DNA of 60,000 nt, taken from positions 21,480,427 through 21,540,426 of the forward strand of contig OX442315.1 in NCBI GenBank assembly GCA_949358305.1, written 5' to 3'. The position numbers and the translations under genes were made by a program. The DNA comes from Strigamia acuminata (Eukaryota > Arthropoda > Chilopoda > Geophilomorpha > Linotaeniidae). This document shows positions 23,103-36,300 of the stretch, one piece after another (within the stretch, counting starts at the first letter, position 1; each line of letters opens with the position of its first letter). A model generated the notes under the pieces. That model saw nothing but the letters and a program-made list of their open reading frames with translations, searched no databases and was not told the DNA's origin.

Positions 23103-25957
23103 AACATCCAACATTGTATTGTATTTTCAGGGCATTAAGATGCGAGCAATTTTCTAGTGGAACATTTGGGCTACACGGTAACGAAACGCAGGAAGAGAGG
23201 AGAGGAACCGTCATTTATCTCTCGCTCCATTCACCAAACCGCATGCAAAGCAAAACTTGCTTACAAATGACCGTCTTGACTCGTACATCGTTTGCTTACA
23301 AAGCAATAAATACCCAACATCCACGGAATTAGAACTGAACCAACTCAACCACTCTCATATTATTACACTATCATTTAACGTCCACTTTTCTTTTCCCTTT
23401 TTTTCAACTTGTAAAGGTATATAGATAAAATCTTTATCGTTCTTTTTAAAAAACTTTGGCCACAAATTGCAGTTGTAAAATTCGTTCTTTTATTCACATG
23501 TTTTATTTACCCTACTCTATACTTTTTTCTACTTTTCTTCAAGTTTGTTTATTCCGTTAGCAGTCGTTAAAGCTTAGCATTCCGCGAGTGTTTTGACTAA
23601 AAAGGCATAATTCCAGGTCAAATTCAAATTCTAAGTCGGGGAGGGAAGATCGTATATAAACTAGAAACTTATTTTGTTTACATATTTTTACTTTTTAATT
23701 ACGCTTCTGTTTTATGTTGGTAATCAATTTAAAAACACATTCGTTTTTTTTTATACAAGCGCTACTGGTCTTATTTTAAAACAAAAGGGGGAATTTCTTC
23801 AGGAAGATTTATATATTTTTCAACTTTTTATAATTTTGTTTACAAGGATGCATCCTTCAAACCCTCTTCCTATAACAATTATTTATGGAGCCGTAAAACG
23901 GATTTTGCACTTTGACGGTTTCACTCACCCCCAATGGGATGTTGGGAAATTATTTCGAGTCGATCATGACCCACTTTCCCCTGAGGTTCCGGATCCGTGA
24001 CTTGGCCGATACTCAAACTCAAAATGTTTTCAAGGCCCAGGTGAGGACTATTCTCAAATGACGTCATTTTGCGTGCAAGTGTATAATAATGCTTAATTTG
24101 ATAACACTATCACATTTGTCTACCTAATATCTTTGTAGCAAGAACTCTCATCATTCCTTCCTTGTGTTTTTCGATAAATCGAAAAAAATATTTGGTTTTA
24201 ATTGAATTTTTTGGAAAAAAAATTTTTTATTTTTATTTTTTTAAAAGAATGTTCTTCTGCTCCAGTTGATTAATGAGAAATATTGGAATGACCAACCAAG
24301 CCCGAGTCGCTGTTGCTATGGCTGGTTGGCAGGAAAACAATTACACCCTAAATCGGTATTTTCTTTCCTTTCTTTCCTTCCTTTCTTATTTGTTGTCATT
24401 TTAATTACAATTTCATGTGTTCGATTTGTAGATTGTGATCAATCTTGGGTGCTTGACAAATAGTGGTTGTTCGCAACTTGCTCGGAGGATGAAAATTTGG
24501 TCAGCGACAGATGACGCTGAAAGCCACAAGCCAAATCCCATAGGGCCCATCTCTATAATAAACGTTTATCGCAGTGCGAGCCAGATGAGCGATTGGCAAA
24601 GAAATGCGACGCGATAAGAGATAAGCCAGAAAAGAATATAAAAAAAAGTGGAGCGCACATTAGTTGTGTTATTAACTTTCCCTGACCGCCCATTGCACGA
24701 TTGATGATGATGTCACTCGAATCTTTGATAAATATCTTTACAATCCGTGATTGGGGTCAAAGAGGCGCTCGTGGTGCCCTCATTAGTAACTAACAGGTGT
24801 GTTTCGCTAAGGAGAGCTTCCCTTCGTGCATGACACACGATATATATATTGGCATAGCTGAAAGGGAGGCGGGGGTAATGGAAATGGCGCTCAAAGGGTG
24901 GTAAGAGCGAGAGAGCGAGAGAGAGAGAAGCGCGTGACGCCCAAGTAACGCTCGCATTGTTTCATGCCAGCTGCCTTGAGGCGCGTGCAATGGACGTGTC
25001 TTTTTGTCCTCGAGCAGCTGCGTGCTCAGAACTCATATTTTAGCGAAAAAAACAGTTGGTCAATTAAAAATCGAGCACGTGAATAAATTCACCAGATCAC
25101 ACTGGATCACACTGGCGAACGGTGATCCCTTTGGAGGGCCCCCTCTAATTCCAGGAAGAAGATGGGAACGCCAACAGCTCTGCGGTTTGCTTCCCATTTT
25201 TTATAGCTTACAGAAGAGGGGGGAAACGAATGAAAAGCGGTCATAGTGGTCATGATTACCCCCATCCCCTAACGCCACTGACCACCTGGCACATCCCTGA
25301 CTCTCCCATGGAGGGCTCAGCTAAGTAAAAGTAAGGTGAGGCTCCAACACAACTCCAACCGAGCAGGTGAGCAACCAGGTGGTAGACGGCGTACAAAAGG
25401 AACCATATAGTACACTACACACCACCCTGGGATCGTATATTTGGGAACATCCCCCAAAGGCCAAGCCCAAGTCGTGTTCGGAAATATATCTGGCCTAGAT
25501 AGGCCTAGATAGGGTGATTGGTTTAGAAAATCTTGGACACTTTAACCACATCGGCGAATCGCAGTTTGTTAGAGTTTCAAGACTCCCAGCACACGAATTT
25601 TTAACGCTCCATATTTCAAAGGAGACGCAGAGCGGGTGTTAAAGTATAGAGCAATGCATGTTTTATTAAGGTAAAGGCGAGATAAAGGATGGTACCGTCG
25701 AAAAGCGACGAAAGAAACTATAAAGATTATCCTTTCCAGTTTCAACTCGTGTCCAATATTTATTTGGCAGACCAACAACCATCAAGTATACTAATAAAGT
25801 AATTAAATGTTGACACTGTTGCAATTGGAGTCAATTCGAGTCGTTGCTCTAACGCCGATTCATGTTGTCGGGATTGGATCGATCAGTTTGTTTTGAGGCT
25901 TCGCCTTTAAGCGCACGGCAGATGGCCGTCCTTCACCCCGAGCAAACGCGCGTGGGG

Positions 25958-25959
25958 AA

Positions 25960-25998
<39 letters not shown>

Positions 25999-26007
25999 CA
26001 GAGAGGG
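25958..26007. repeat. (GA)n / GAAA purine microsatellite
   Basis: About 50 bases of interrupted GA repeat. Confidence 0.85.
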
Positions 26008-26553
26008 AAGATAGCGAGTACACAACCCCTCTTGCGCCTCAACGTCACTCAACACAAGATGATGAGGAAAAAGGAGGGGGTGTAGAAAATGGCGTCAGAC
26101 GAATCTGAAATGGGACCAATTCAACGCGCGTGCTTTGCCCATTGTGACCGACGAAAAAGGTTTTTTATTTCGAGGGACGCAAGGAGACGCGCAGCTGCCG
26201 AAGCCACGATTCGGCAATGAGGCGAGGAAAAGAGGGAGGCTGCGCGATTTATGATTGGCAATCTTGAGCTCTAGCTAGCGTTCCACCGGAAGAGGCAATG
26301 GATTGGAACCCCCTTCCTTCAAAGCCAGATTAAAGATGTCGCCACTCACAGATGGACACTATTCTTCGAATAAGCGTTTTTTTCTTTCTTTTTCTTCTTC
26401 TTTCTTTCTTTCTTTCTTACTTAAACTTGCGTTTCAAAAGTTAGGAACTCGGAAAAGGTTTGTCTATTCAATGATTCGCTCTTTCTTTCCATTTCCCAAA
26501 ATAAGTGTATCATTTACCCACGTGGAACGGCTCTCATTGATTCGGAAAATCGC

Positions 26554-26566
26554 GTTGCTTGGCAAC
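26554..26566 (+). promoter_or_regulatory. RFX X-box GTTGCTTGGCAAC, copy 3
   Basis: It shares 17 bases (26551-26567) exactly with copy 1, while the flanks beyond that differ. CACTTCCGGGAA follows at 26719 and CGCCATCTT at 26995. Confidence 0.6.
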
Positions 26567-26718
26567 CTAATGGGACACAAATGGTCGCTGCAGAAGAAAA
26601 AAGTATGCGGACGCCATAAGGACAGGATGGGACAGCGTCCCTGAACCTGGAGACGGCTCGATGGCAGAGCGTGTTTCCGTTGATCGATCCCCTCTTTTCT
26701 GACCTGTCCAGTCTAGGT

Positions 26719-26730
26719 CACTTCCGGGAA
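26719..26730 (+). promoter_or_regulatory. ETS-type site CACTTCCGGGAA
   Basis: It shares CACTTCCGGGA with the site at 21502 and lies 165 bases after the start of X-box copy 3. Confidence 0.45.
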
Positions 26731-27437
26731 AAGGGGGACCTTTCTTCCTCATCTTTTTCTTTTACGTTTTTCTTTCGCTTTTCTTTCCATTAAACGATAT
26801 ATGATTTTGGTTGAGCAATTAGCTCGACTCCTTAATTCACCTCAAGATGCTGTTGCGCGCCTCGCTTGTTAATCCCACACACGTTACCGAACTATAGAAA
26901 TGAATTAAATGATGTACTGCAGTTGCATCTTTTCGTTCTCAGTCTAATCACGTAGCAGTCCGGTGGCTGAACCCGGGGTTCGCTCACCCTACATCGCCAT
27001 CTTGACCCTGAGCGTTGCAAGTCATTTCCCGGAGACATCAAATTTGGCTTTTTCAACAACAATCGAAGTTTGCGTGTTGTCCAGTTTATCGACTCCAGGT
27101 GCTTGAGTGACAAGAGCTGCATTCAACTCGCTAGATTAATTTAAAGACGGCGCCCCTCCCACTGCTCAGGACACGCGTTCACGCTTCGAGAAAGGAAAAA
27201 GAGACGCGTCATGTAGTGAATTATCTGGGGAGGGCCGTTCGAGGGACCGTGTCACAATCCGAAGAGACCTTTAGTAATGATAGAACCGTGTCTAATGGCA
27301 AAGTGCTTACTGATGTGGTTATACAAGCGGAAGTACGTCGGTAACGTAATCGCTTACAATTTCAAGCTAGCAGTTGCTGTCATTTCACACGATGCGATGG
27401 AATTGAAACAAATGATCCCTTTTTCATTCCTTCTTTC

Positions 27438-27500
27438 TTTTCTTCCTCTCTCTTTCTCTCTTTCTCTTTCTCTTTCTCTCATTCTCTCTCTCTCTTCTTT
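27438..27500. repeat. (CT)n / CTTT pyrimidine microsatellite
   Basis: CTCTCTTTCTCT-type units over about 60 bases. Confidence 0.85.
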
Positions 27501-28146
27501 TTTATTTTATTTTAACGCTGCAACTGAAGATTGAGTTATAAATCGCTTGAAGGCAACGTCCAAAACTCGAATCCAATTTAATAGAATCAATTTGAAACGT
27601 GAACTGCTGCTGACTCTTTCAATTTTTCTCGCCTTAGTTCCAAATATTCCTCTTCTCATTACTGCGGATTCGTTTTGTCCCTTGCGTCCTCTAAACACCA
27701 CGTGACCAAACTCAAAAGTCGTAGTCGTAGTCCCCTCTGCGGATGGACATTTATCCTATGGACAATGGCGGTGCTGACAGTATCTACATCTGCACACATC
27801 ATCTCATTTTCATCTGAAAAGAAAGACGCGCGTCCTCCTCTTTTTGTTTGGCTCGAGGATGCACGAGCTCTTTGTCAACGCCACATGAGGCGCGCGCGTC
27901 TTCTCATTTCTCTCGCGCTTCACCAAATTCGGCCAATGCACAAATGGGTTAATAATATCGGAATGCGCGAGTTCTCAAACCTACTAGCGAAGAGTGGTCC
28001 CATCCGTCCATCCGATATGCTAGATCAATGATTAAAGACGAACGAGGCGAGAACAAACAAATGTGCTTTCAAAAGTCGTTTGGGATTTCAGCTCCGACTG
28101 AATACGATGTGAAAATAAAACTTGCCAGTTACTGTACCTATAGAAA

Positions 28147-28147
<1 letters not shown>

Positions 28148-28186
<39 letters not shown>

Positions 28187-28190
28187 GAAA
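28148..28190. repeat. (GAAA)n microsatellite, about ten units
   Basis: Near-perfect AAAG/GAAA tetranucleotide tandem. Confidence 0.9.
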
Positions 28191-30611
28191 AAATATCGTT
28201 CTCATCTCACTCGCTTTTTGAAATTGAAAGACAAACAAAAGTGTGTAAGTAACTCACAAAACCAGCATTTAAATGTCTCATTTTAGTGCGTCTACGCGAA
28301 CGAGATAATTAGTATCACAAGCGTCTACTTTTCAAAATATTTAGAATGAAAGTCAGATTCAGGTGATTGTCATCTGGTTGGACGTAACCATTTTGAACAT
28401 CGAGGTGACGCGGTTCGTGAGGCGATCAATACCCTGTCAGGTTCCACGACGATGCACGTGCACTTTTCCATTTTAAAACCATGGTTACCCCTGATTAAAA
28501 TTTTCAATTTATCTTCTCCCGAGTAGAAGATGAAGACTATTTCTCTTTTGTTTGTAAACAATGACATTAGGTATTCCACCTTACTGCATTTATATAATCG
28601 TTAATGCCCTCCTTTGTTGATCCCTCAAGACTTCTTAAACATGTGTTCAACTAGAACTGATGCAGAGAATAAACATTTGTCTTCATCAGGCCATTTGACA
28701 CGTATCAACGTTTATATCCAATTGGTTCGTTTTTATTTTTCACCGACAATTTTTGACGCGTTTTGCAGGCGTCACCTTTCACACTGGATCTCGATTCTCC
28801 ATTCTCGAGGGTGTCAATTAACAAAAAAATGGGTCAAAGTCATCAAAGGTTACAATGTGTTGCAATTGTTAATGACAATGATAAATTTTGAGAATACAAA
28901 TTTCCTAAACAATTCACAATTTGCATAGAAAACAAGTTGAAAATGCGCCAAAGGGCGGCAACCCAAAAGCCCAATTACGCTGCCAACAGCAATAATTGGC
29001 ATTAGTTTTTATTTTTTTTCACGTTTTCTTTTTCTATCAAACATCCTCGGAGATATACCCACATCCGGTCATAATCAAACAAAAAAATACCCCAGGTACT
29101 ATATAAAAAAAAAGGGTGTGGTGCCACTTCGCTTTAGAACGAGAACGAATCAATTAACTGTTTGAACCATTCAACAGTACTGTATCATCATTACACACAA
29201 AACCTACAACCTGCATAGTGCTTTTTTTTATATATATATATTGGTGTTTTATCATGTATTGATTTGCAACACGGACGCTTTTTTTTCTTTTTGTTCAAAC
29301 TGAGGAATAGGAACCTCATTCTGGGTGACAAGCGTTGGCTTCGGATGTACGCATCTCGCGCGAGCTTTGTGCGCACGGACAATGCGCTCTGAGGGCAAGC
29401 ACCTGTTTCCCTTCTCCACCCCTTCCTTCGTCCTTAGTCGGGCTCATGAACTCGACCTCACCTGAAGGTGGGCGGACGCCCATGCTGGCGCCTTGCCCCG
29501 AGTCACGTGAACCAGGCTCCATTATGTTTTTGTTAATCCCTTTTTATGCACCCTACTTTGTTTACTTTCAACTTTCTCGTCAATCCATTTCTTTGGCAAT
29601 TTATTCGACCCCTCTGGCCTTTTCTAAAACTTACCCCATCTCTCCATCACCACTCTTTCTCATCTTGTCCTTGACCTGTCTTTTTTCACGAGGTCAACAA
29701 TCGGTGCAAAGAACCTTCGCTGGTTCCAGCAGATGGTGTGTTAAGATCTCCGTCTACAATTTTTTCTTTTTTCTTTTCTTTTCTCTTTTCTTTCTTTTTT
29801 TTTTACTTTCGCTTCTCATGTTCAATAATTTGAGAATCGTTCCTCATCTACCACACCTGACTGACGTCGTTTCATTTTACAACGAGTGCCGCTTTATCCG
29901 CCCACGCCACATCAAAAGGGGAAAAGTCCGTTGCCGACCTCTGACATGAAATGTTGAAGATAAAGATCGAGACGAGTCAAGGACGATGCAATGCGTCGGA
30001 AATATGAAATCGAAGAGCTGGTAATGTTTTTGGAAAGCGTTGTTTGTTTGGAAATTCAATTTGCCACTTAGTGCACACCAATTAAGTCTATTTAATTCGA
30101 TCAACCTATTTTCACTTTGACTGCAACGATTAAGCTGAAAAGTTTGAATAACTTCTCGTCGCAATGGACTTTGCAACGCTTTCAACGGCCACTCCGCATC
30201 GTCATTAGTATGGCTAGACACCATTACTGTACCCCTTCAGCTCTTTTTTGTCAATCTCAACTCTTTTGTGTAACTGCAGATGGATGACTGCAAGCATTTG
30301 GGGATGACCGCGTTCTCATGACCTTGGCTTGACCCCACGCTGCCCCTGGCACTGACCACAGAAGAGGAAACTTAAAACAAAAAAAAAGTTTACGAAATGC
30401 GATATAGTAAGTGTGTGTTTGCACGTGGCTTTCCTTCACGCCTACTCGGATGATGAAGAGCGAAAAACGTGACCAGAGTCCTATCGCTCGCAACCCTTCC
30501 TCCATCTCTCCCTCTTCCCTCTCTTTTCCCCCTCTGCAAATTCAACTTTTATGTTTAATGATTGCAATTGGGATCCAACTTTCCATCGCGGATATGAGAT
30601 CCCTTAGGGAG

Positions 30612-30621
30612 ATCACGTGAT
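30612..30621. promoter_or_regulatory. Palindromic E-box ATCACGTGAT
   Basis: A ten-base perfect palindrome with a CACGTG core. The same decamer recurs at 37543-37552. Confidence 0.35.
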
Positions 30622-33600
30622 TGTCATTCTAACAACCCCCATTGGGATTGGCTGGCAACTGATCCGCTGCACAGACGGACCCTAACTTACTTGATGGGGC
30701 TTAAAGGGTTCAAGGCTGCACGCATTTGAAAAGCGGCAAAGAGTGAAACAAGCCATATTTTCCTTGCCAAGGCGTTTGTAGGTCAAAGATCAGTTTTCAC
30801 CCATCAATGTTAATCGCACACAAGAAGGCAGATGATGTGTCATGCTGCTCTTGCTCTACAAACGTAATTTAACGTCTCGGACGTGCACGTCAACCAACAT
30901 GCCAATTGCGTAAAAGTACAGGCTGCATAACTTTGAACGTTTCGAGTCCCCTCCTCTTCAACCTGATGAAGGGGTTCCTTGAAGGATGCCTAGTTGCGTG
31001 ATTACTCGTTGACCTTGAAAGAAAACTCTACCTTTTCCGCCCTCCTTTGCAACGGTCGTCTTCATGGAACCATTCACTTTCCCCGCGCGGCCGTTTCTAA
31101 TTGGTTTTTTTTTTTTTTTTTTTTTTCCTTTCTAATTTTTTTCTTCTTCCATTCTGGTGGCTCTGACAAACTAACAACAGCGGGTTGTTACCTGAAGCAT
31201 TATTCCCACACCCAATCAGGTGTTTGCTCTGATTAATGATCTTTGATGGTACGGACGAAGAAGCAAGTGTGAGTAGGTCTTAGCGCTTCATACATAGAGC
31301 GGTGAGTTGGGAAAAAAGGAAACACATAAGCAGCAAGTTTAAGCCGCTTACACCTGATGTAAGACGAACGAAACCAAAAGGAAAAAAGATAACAATAAAA
31401 AAAAGATAACGGAAGTACTGAGAGAATTAATTAAAAGAAGTCAGAACTTTGTATCAAATTTCGTTGACTAATTAGACAAAGTGCAAATTCAGCTGCAAGC
31501 AATGCGTTTTGCGACGCTCTTTTTTAATTGAATACATGATTCAAGGGACCACTAGCGAAGAAACATCGTAAACGAACGCCCCAATATTGTTTGTATCTAC
31601 TTATTTTATGCAAGTAAATACATACATTTTCTTTTATAACTAGTTGGATGTTGTTTTTTTTTGTTTATCTTTTCCTCAAGGGATTACAACTTTTCAAAAA
31701 GTTTTAGACTTGACGTCAGTGAGGCGTTGGCGTTCAACTTTGACCAAAATGACGAGACTAATAAATACTTACAACAGATTTTCCTGCGTGTGACTTTGAG
31801 AAGTTAAAAAAATATTTTTTTTTTTGAGGGTGAATGTTCAAGGTCGAATTCGGTGGCGCGCACAAATCTTGTGGATCCGAACTCGCCTAAGAGGTGATTT
31901 TGGACCCTTGTAATTGTACCTTAGGGTTGAAAGAAACAAATGAGAAATTTACTTACTGCTTGAGGGGCGTGGTCGTCATCCCTTTCGGTTTCGTCAGACA
32001 TCACTCAGGTGCACGTGAAAGTGAAATGAATGACATATCATATTCCTCCTAAATGACAAACTTCGTTTCTGTTATTCTGTATAATAAACACTTGTACCCA
32101 CCTGTGGAATGACGAAATAGGTAAAAAAAAAAAAATATCAATAGATTTAATGAGAGTTTTCGATTTTCCGAGAAACAAAAATTGCCGCTTCTATTCAATC
32201 TCTTTTTTTTTTTTTTTTTTTTTGTATATTGTATTTTTTCTGCATTTGTTTCCTTATTGCAGTTCCAGTGTCATTATTGGTATTGCAAAGGTTAATTCTC
32301 TCACCTGACTAATTCTAAGATAACGATCAAAAACAGGTATTTGACTTCAGATGAATGAGATTGTAATTAGTTTTTATAATATTTGTTTTAAGCGCAGGGC
32401 AGGTTGAAGCAATTCCGTTTCGAAAAAAGAAAAAAAGAAAAAAAGTTCGTCTAATTACAATCTTATTATGTTAAAGCAACGCTGATAAAGAGCTTTAATC
32501 CTTTGATCCTTCAGCTTTCTTTATGGCGACGATTAGCGAGGCAAAAATAAATGATTTTCAAATGCGGGTATTGTTTTGAAATTAATTCAACGTGCAAAAC
32601 AAGTCAATTAATTATAACTCATATTTATTTACCTCAACGAGTGAAAGAATTAAGACATTTTACAGATAAGATGCTTATGTGATGAATTTAGTCATTATAT
32701 TACTAACACACTCCTAAATAAGTGTCACGCTAACGAGATCGAGAAGATATTCGAAGTGCGAAAAACGCACATTCGGTTGAGAAGTAAATCCCTTGAAAAT
32801 TATTAGAGCCAGAAAAAAAGTAACAAAATGTCATTATCCTCAGAGGGTTTGTTTCAATAGTCCAATGAAATGATGTGCGGGGGCGCGTCCACGGCCTTCG
32901 TCCGGGCTTTCCGCGCGGTTTACGATTGCGTGCTCGGCGCCAATTATCGGCTTCTCATCAGGCGACATCACCATCAATCATGCGAATTGTTCTCCTCGGT
33001 TTGCATGGGAATGGGCTTCTTTAGAACTTTAGGCCTACAAGTGGTGTAAAAAGGGTTTTGAGGCCGCAGCCTCATTTTAGCGTGAAAGGGCCGTGACATG
33101 ACGTTTTATTTGTTGGAGTTTCTAAACCTTTTAGATCCGAAATGAGGTTCGAGTGTATGTTTGAAAAAGGAAAAAGAGGAAAGTGGATCAAAAGCATTCC
33201 CATCTGCTAAAGCCATGACCAGATGTAGATAGACGAAATGAGAGAGAGGTCGGGTATTTGTTCAGATTAGAATATCGGTTGTTGAATGTTAATAAACTGG
33301 GCGCGTGTTAGTTGAGGTGCGTGCAGTAGGCGTGCACCTTGCAAGGTGGTTGACATTGGCGCGTGCATTACGAACGAAAAAGCAAGAAACGGAAAGTTTG
33401 CCTTTAATGATCCAAAATAAATAAATAGAACGGAAAAAAAAGAGAGAAAAGTTTCAATATTTTTCTGCTCTAAAAAGAGAGAAAGAAAGAGGAAAAAAAG
33501 CAATTTTGGTTTTTACATTTATTCAAACTTTTCTTTTTATGAGACTGCCTATGACGTAATCAAGTGGAACAGCAAGTACTTTGGAAGAAAAGTGTAATCG

Positions 33601-35113
33601 AGGGAAAAAAAAGTAAGTTCACGCATGGCAAATGGAGTGACGGATCCTCGGTCGAAAAGCTGATTGACTTTTTCCAATAGAGAGAGAGAGAGAGACTGTG
33701 TGCTGAAAAGGTGAGGATCATCATCAATAATGACAGCAGAAAACGCCGAGTGACAGATATAACAATATTAAAAATTGATCCTTGACTCGCTTCCCATTAT
33801 TAAACAATATAACAAACAAAAATCTCTCTCTCTCATCACGGTATTTTCTTTCCTTCCTCATTAAATAGATAAGACGCGCTTTGTTCGAAAACGAGTCTTT
33901 GGCACGCAGACCCAGCGCTATCAATGGTATCACGTGTGACGCATGGCCGATTCCAACAAAGTAGGCGTGGTTCAAGGGGTTATTTCAGTTTGGACGAAAC
34001 ACGAGTAACACCCATGTCGTTTTGCACCCGCACTTTTTTTCCCGGACTACTTCCGGCCGAGGCGTTCATCCCAGGTGAAAGATGCGTCAATCGGTTTATG
34101 GTTCGCTCTGTCGCTTTTCAACACTATGTGATGGCAACTTTCCCATTTCTTTGTCTCGTGCGGGGCACGCGGAAGCTCTGCGCGTTCTCTGTTGCGCATG
34201 GCTGAATCATCTGATAAAATGTTGCAAGAATTTTATTTTCCTCGTGCAGTGTATGCTCCGCTCCGCTCCGCTCTACTCCTATTTCTATTTCTCTGCGTGT
34301 ACACCAGTATGTGTGCTACTTAAAACCAATATTTACTTATTAATTTTTGTTCAATAACAACACGAATGTCGCAGCACGAATTGGGTGGGGTGTAAGCAGA
34401 AGACTGTGGCGTTCCTATATCGCGTTTTGTGCCTCGTCTCATTTCTGGTGCTTATGTAAAAATTGCTCTTTGCTATCAAGTTGCCTTAACCGCGTTGGCA
34501 ATTTAGCGATAATGGGACAGCCAGAGCGAGTTGCCTTGACAAACTGTCGCTGCATTTGGGAGAACAAATATTTCCGCCTTGGTAACGCGCTCGTTCAGCT
34601 CACGCGTGCGAATCGCCACAAATCAATATTTCATAGCTCTACCAAAACACGCCAAAAGAATTCTTGTTTTCCAAATATTAGAATCGCTTTAGAAATCCAT
34701 TGTCATTATTAAACGACCCCTTTAATAATTTAAATTAAAATAGCTCAACTGATCATTTCATTTTCAATAATTAATAGATAAAAATTCATTTTAACAAAAT
34801 TAAGAAAAAACATATTATATATATATATATCTATATATCTATTCGTATATATATGTATATATAACATAGGAGAAAAAAATAACCTTGTATTTGATATGTC
34901 GCAATGAGTGGTTAATGAGTTTGTTGCAGTCACATGACTGCAGCTACTAATTAAGCACTTAGTCATGCATATAAAAATACAATTGATGTCAGTTGCATGA
35001 ACAAATTGAACGACCCCCCACACAAATCGACTAGCATTGTCACACACATTACATGGCAACAGAAATACATGAAATAAAATTTTTATTTTGAGAAAAAAAA
35101 TTAAGAAGGAAAC

Positions 35114-35161
<48 letters not shown>

Positions 35162-35165
35162 TAAT

Positions 35166-35200
<35 letters not shown>
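35114..35200. repeat. (AAT)n microsatellite, 87 bp, with two TTAATAATAA interruptions
   Basis: About 27 AAT-type units, seen directly. It is the longest trinucleotide array in the window. Confidence 0.95.
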
Positions 35201-36237
35201 CATTTATATATACATACATTTTTGTTTTGTAAAGACATCTAGGACCTTTATACGAAAACCAGTGGTTTTATTTAAAAAAAAATTTTTAAAAACATTTTAA
35301 TTTTCATTTTTTTTTATATATCTTGTATTCGTCTTGCAATTAATCATCTGGTTGCAAACAAGTATTTTGTCTGTACAATTTAGTCCTAAAAGCTAACCAT
35401 TGTTTTCATTTGTTTTTCCACAGAATTAAGCTTAGACAAAACACATTGTTGTTCTATACATTAAAAATGTAGTTTCTTTACTGACAAAGACCATACCAGA
35501 CAAACTTTGAAGGAATCAAGATCAATCTACAAAGCGTCAGGAGAAAAAGGAAGGGCACAAGAGGCAACGAAATACAATCAAAAGGTTCACGAAGGGGATA
35601 AGGAGAGGGTAAAGGGTTGAGGCACTGCGTTGATACTCAAGGAATGGAGAGATTAGAATTTGAATTATTATCATAAGCTATCACATTTTTTTTTTTTTTT
35701 ATTAAATTAAAATCTCTTTTTCCAATTTTTTTTTCATTTTATTTTTTCATTATACATATTTTTCGTGTAAATTTAAAACTTTAAAAACATTATACTGTGA
35801 TAGCACACTATAAACGGGGCAAGATTTTCCTTTTTCTTTTAATAATAATATAATTTTTGTAGTTAGGCCTAACCCCTTTTATTTTTATTTTTTTTTACTA
35901 CACATCATTTCAACAGGTACAGAAATGCACGCTGTTCGGGTACATTTTAACAAAATTATACCCGCGCACTTAACTCTTCAACTCCCTGGTTTAACTTCTT
36001 ATTTTTTTTTTTAAAAAAAAACTTTTCCCTTTTGTTTTCTTTTAAAGGAACCCACAATAGGACAAAGGGATGAGATTTTTTTTCATGTCGTCTGTTTTAT
36101 ATCGGAGAAATTGCTGCAAAAGGTTGACAAATTCATTTATAGAAGCATTCCTTAAAAGCAATTTTTTTTTTCAAAACCATCATTCATTTACAAAAAGAAA
36201 TATTATTCGATTTTTCATATTAAAAAAAAATAATAAT

Positions 36238-36300
36238 AATAAAAAAAAATGAAAACAAAAATAAAAGGAAAATAAAAATAAAAGGAAAATAAAAACGGAA
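36238..36300. repeat. A-rich minisatellite (AAAATAAAAGG-type units)
   Basis: Repeated AAATAAAAGGAAAATAAAAA units, seen directly. Confidence 0.7.

Larger units (their letters stand above)
21301..34690. other. Gene-free interval of higher GC content, rich in regulatory-type motifs
   Basis: No exon with plausible protein sequence or consistent splice phase was found on either strand. The interval has many CACGTG boxes, three identical RFX X-boxes, three CACTTCCGG sites and several GCCATCTT sites. It also holds CT, GA, GAAA, GGA and GCCTCA simple repeats. Long frames at 27675-28031 and 29335-29949 are low-complexity chance frames. It lies between the 3' ends of two convergent genes, so distal enhancers or unannotated noncoding transcripts are the likeliest content. 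Confidence 0.4.

Noticed and set aside
25458-25515. Tandem GGCCTAGATA units as a mobile-element end
   Set aside because: Only two to three short units, without target-site duplication or inverted termini.
27675-28031. 118-codon open frame on the plus strand
   Set aside because: No family resemblance and no splice partners; single-frame openness in GC-richer DNA is expected by chance.
29335-29949. 204-codon open frame on the plus strand
   Set aside because: It runs through a pyrimidine-rich stretch, giving long Phe/Leu/Ser runs. It has no domain and no splice support, and looks like chance.
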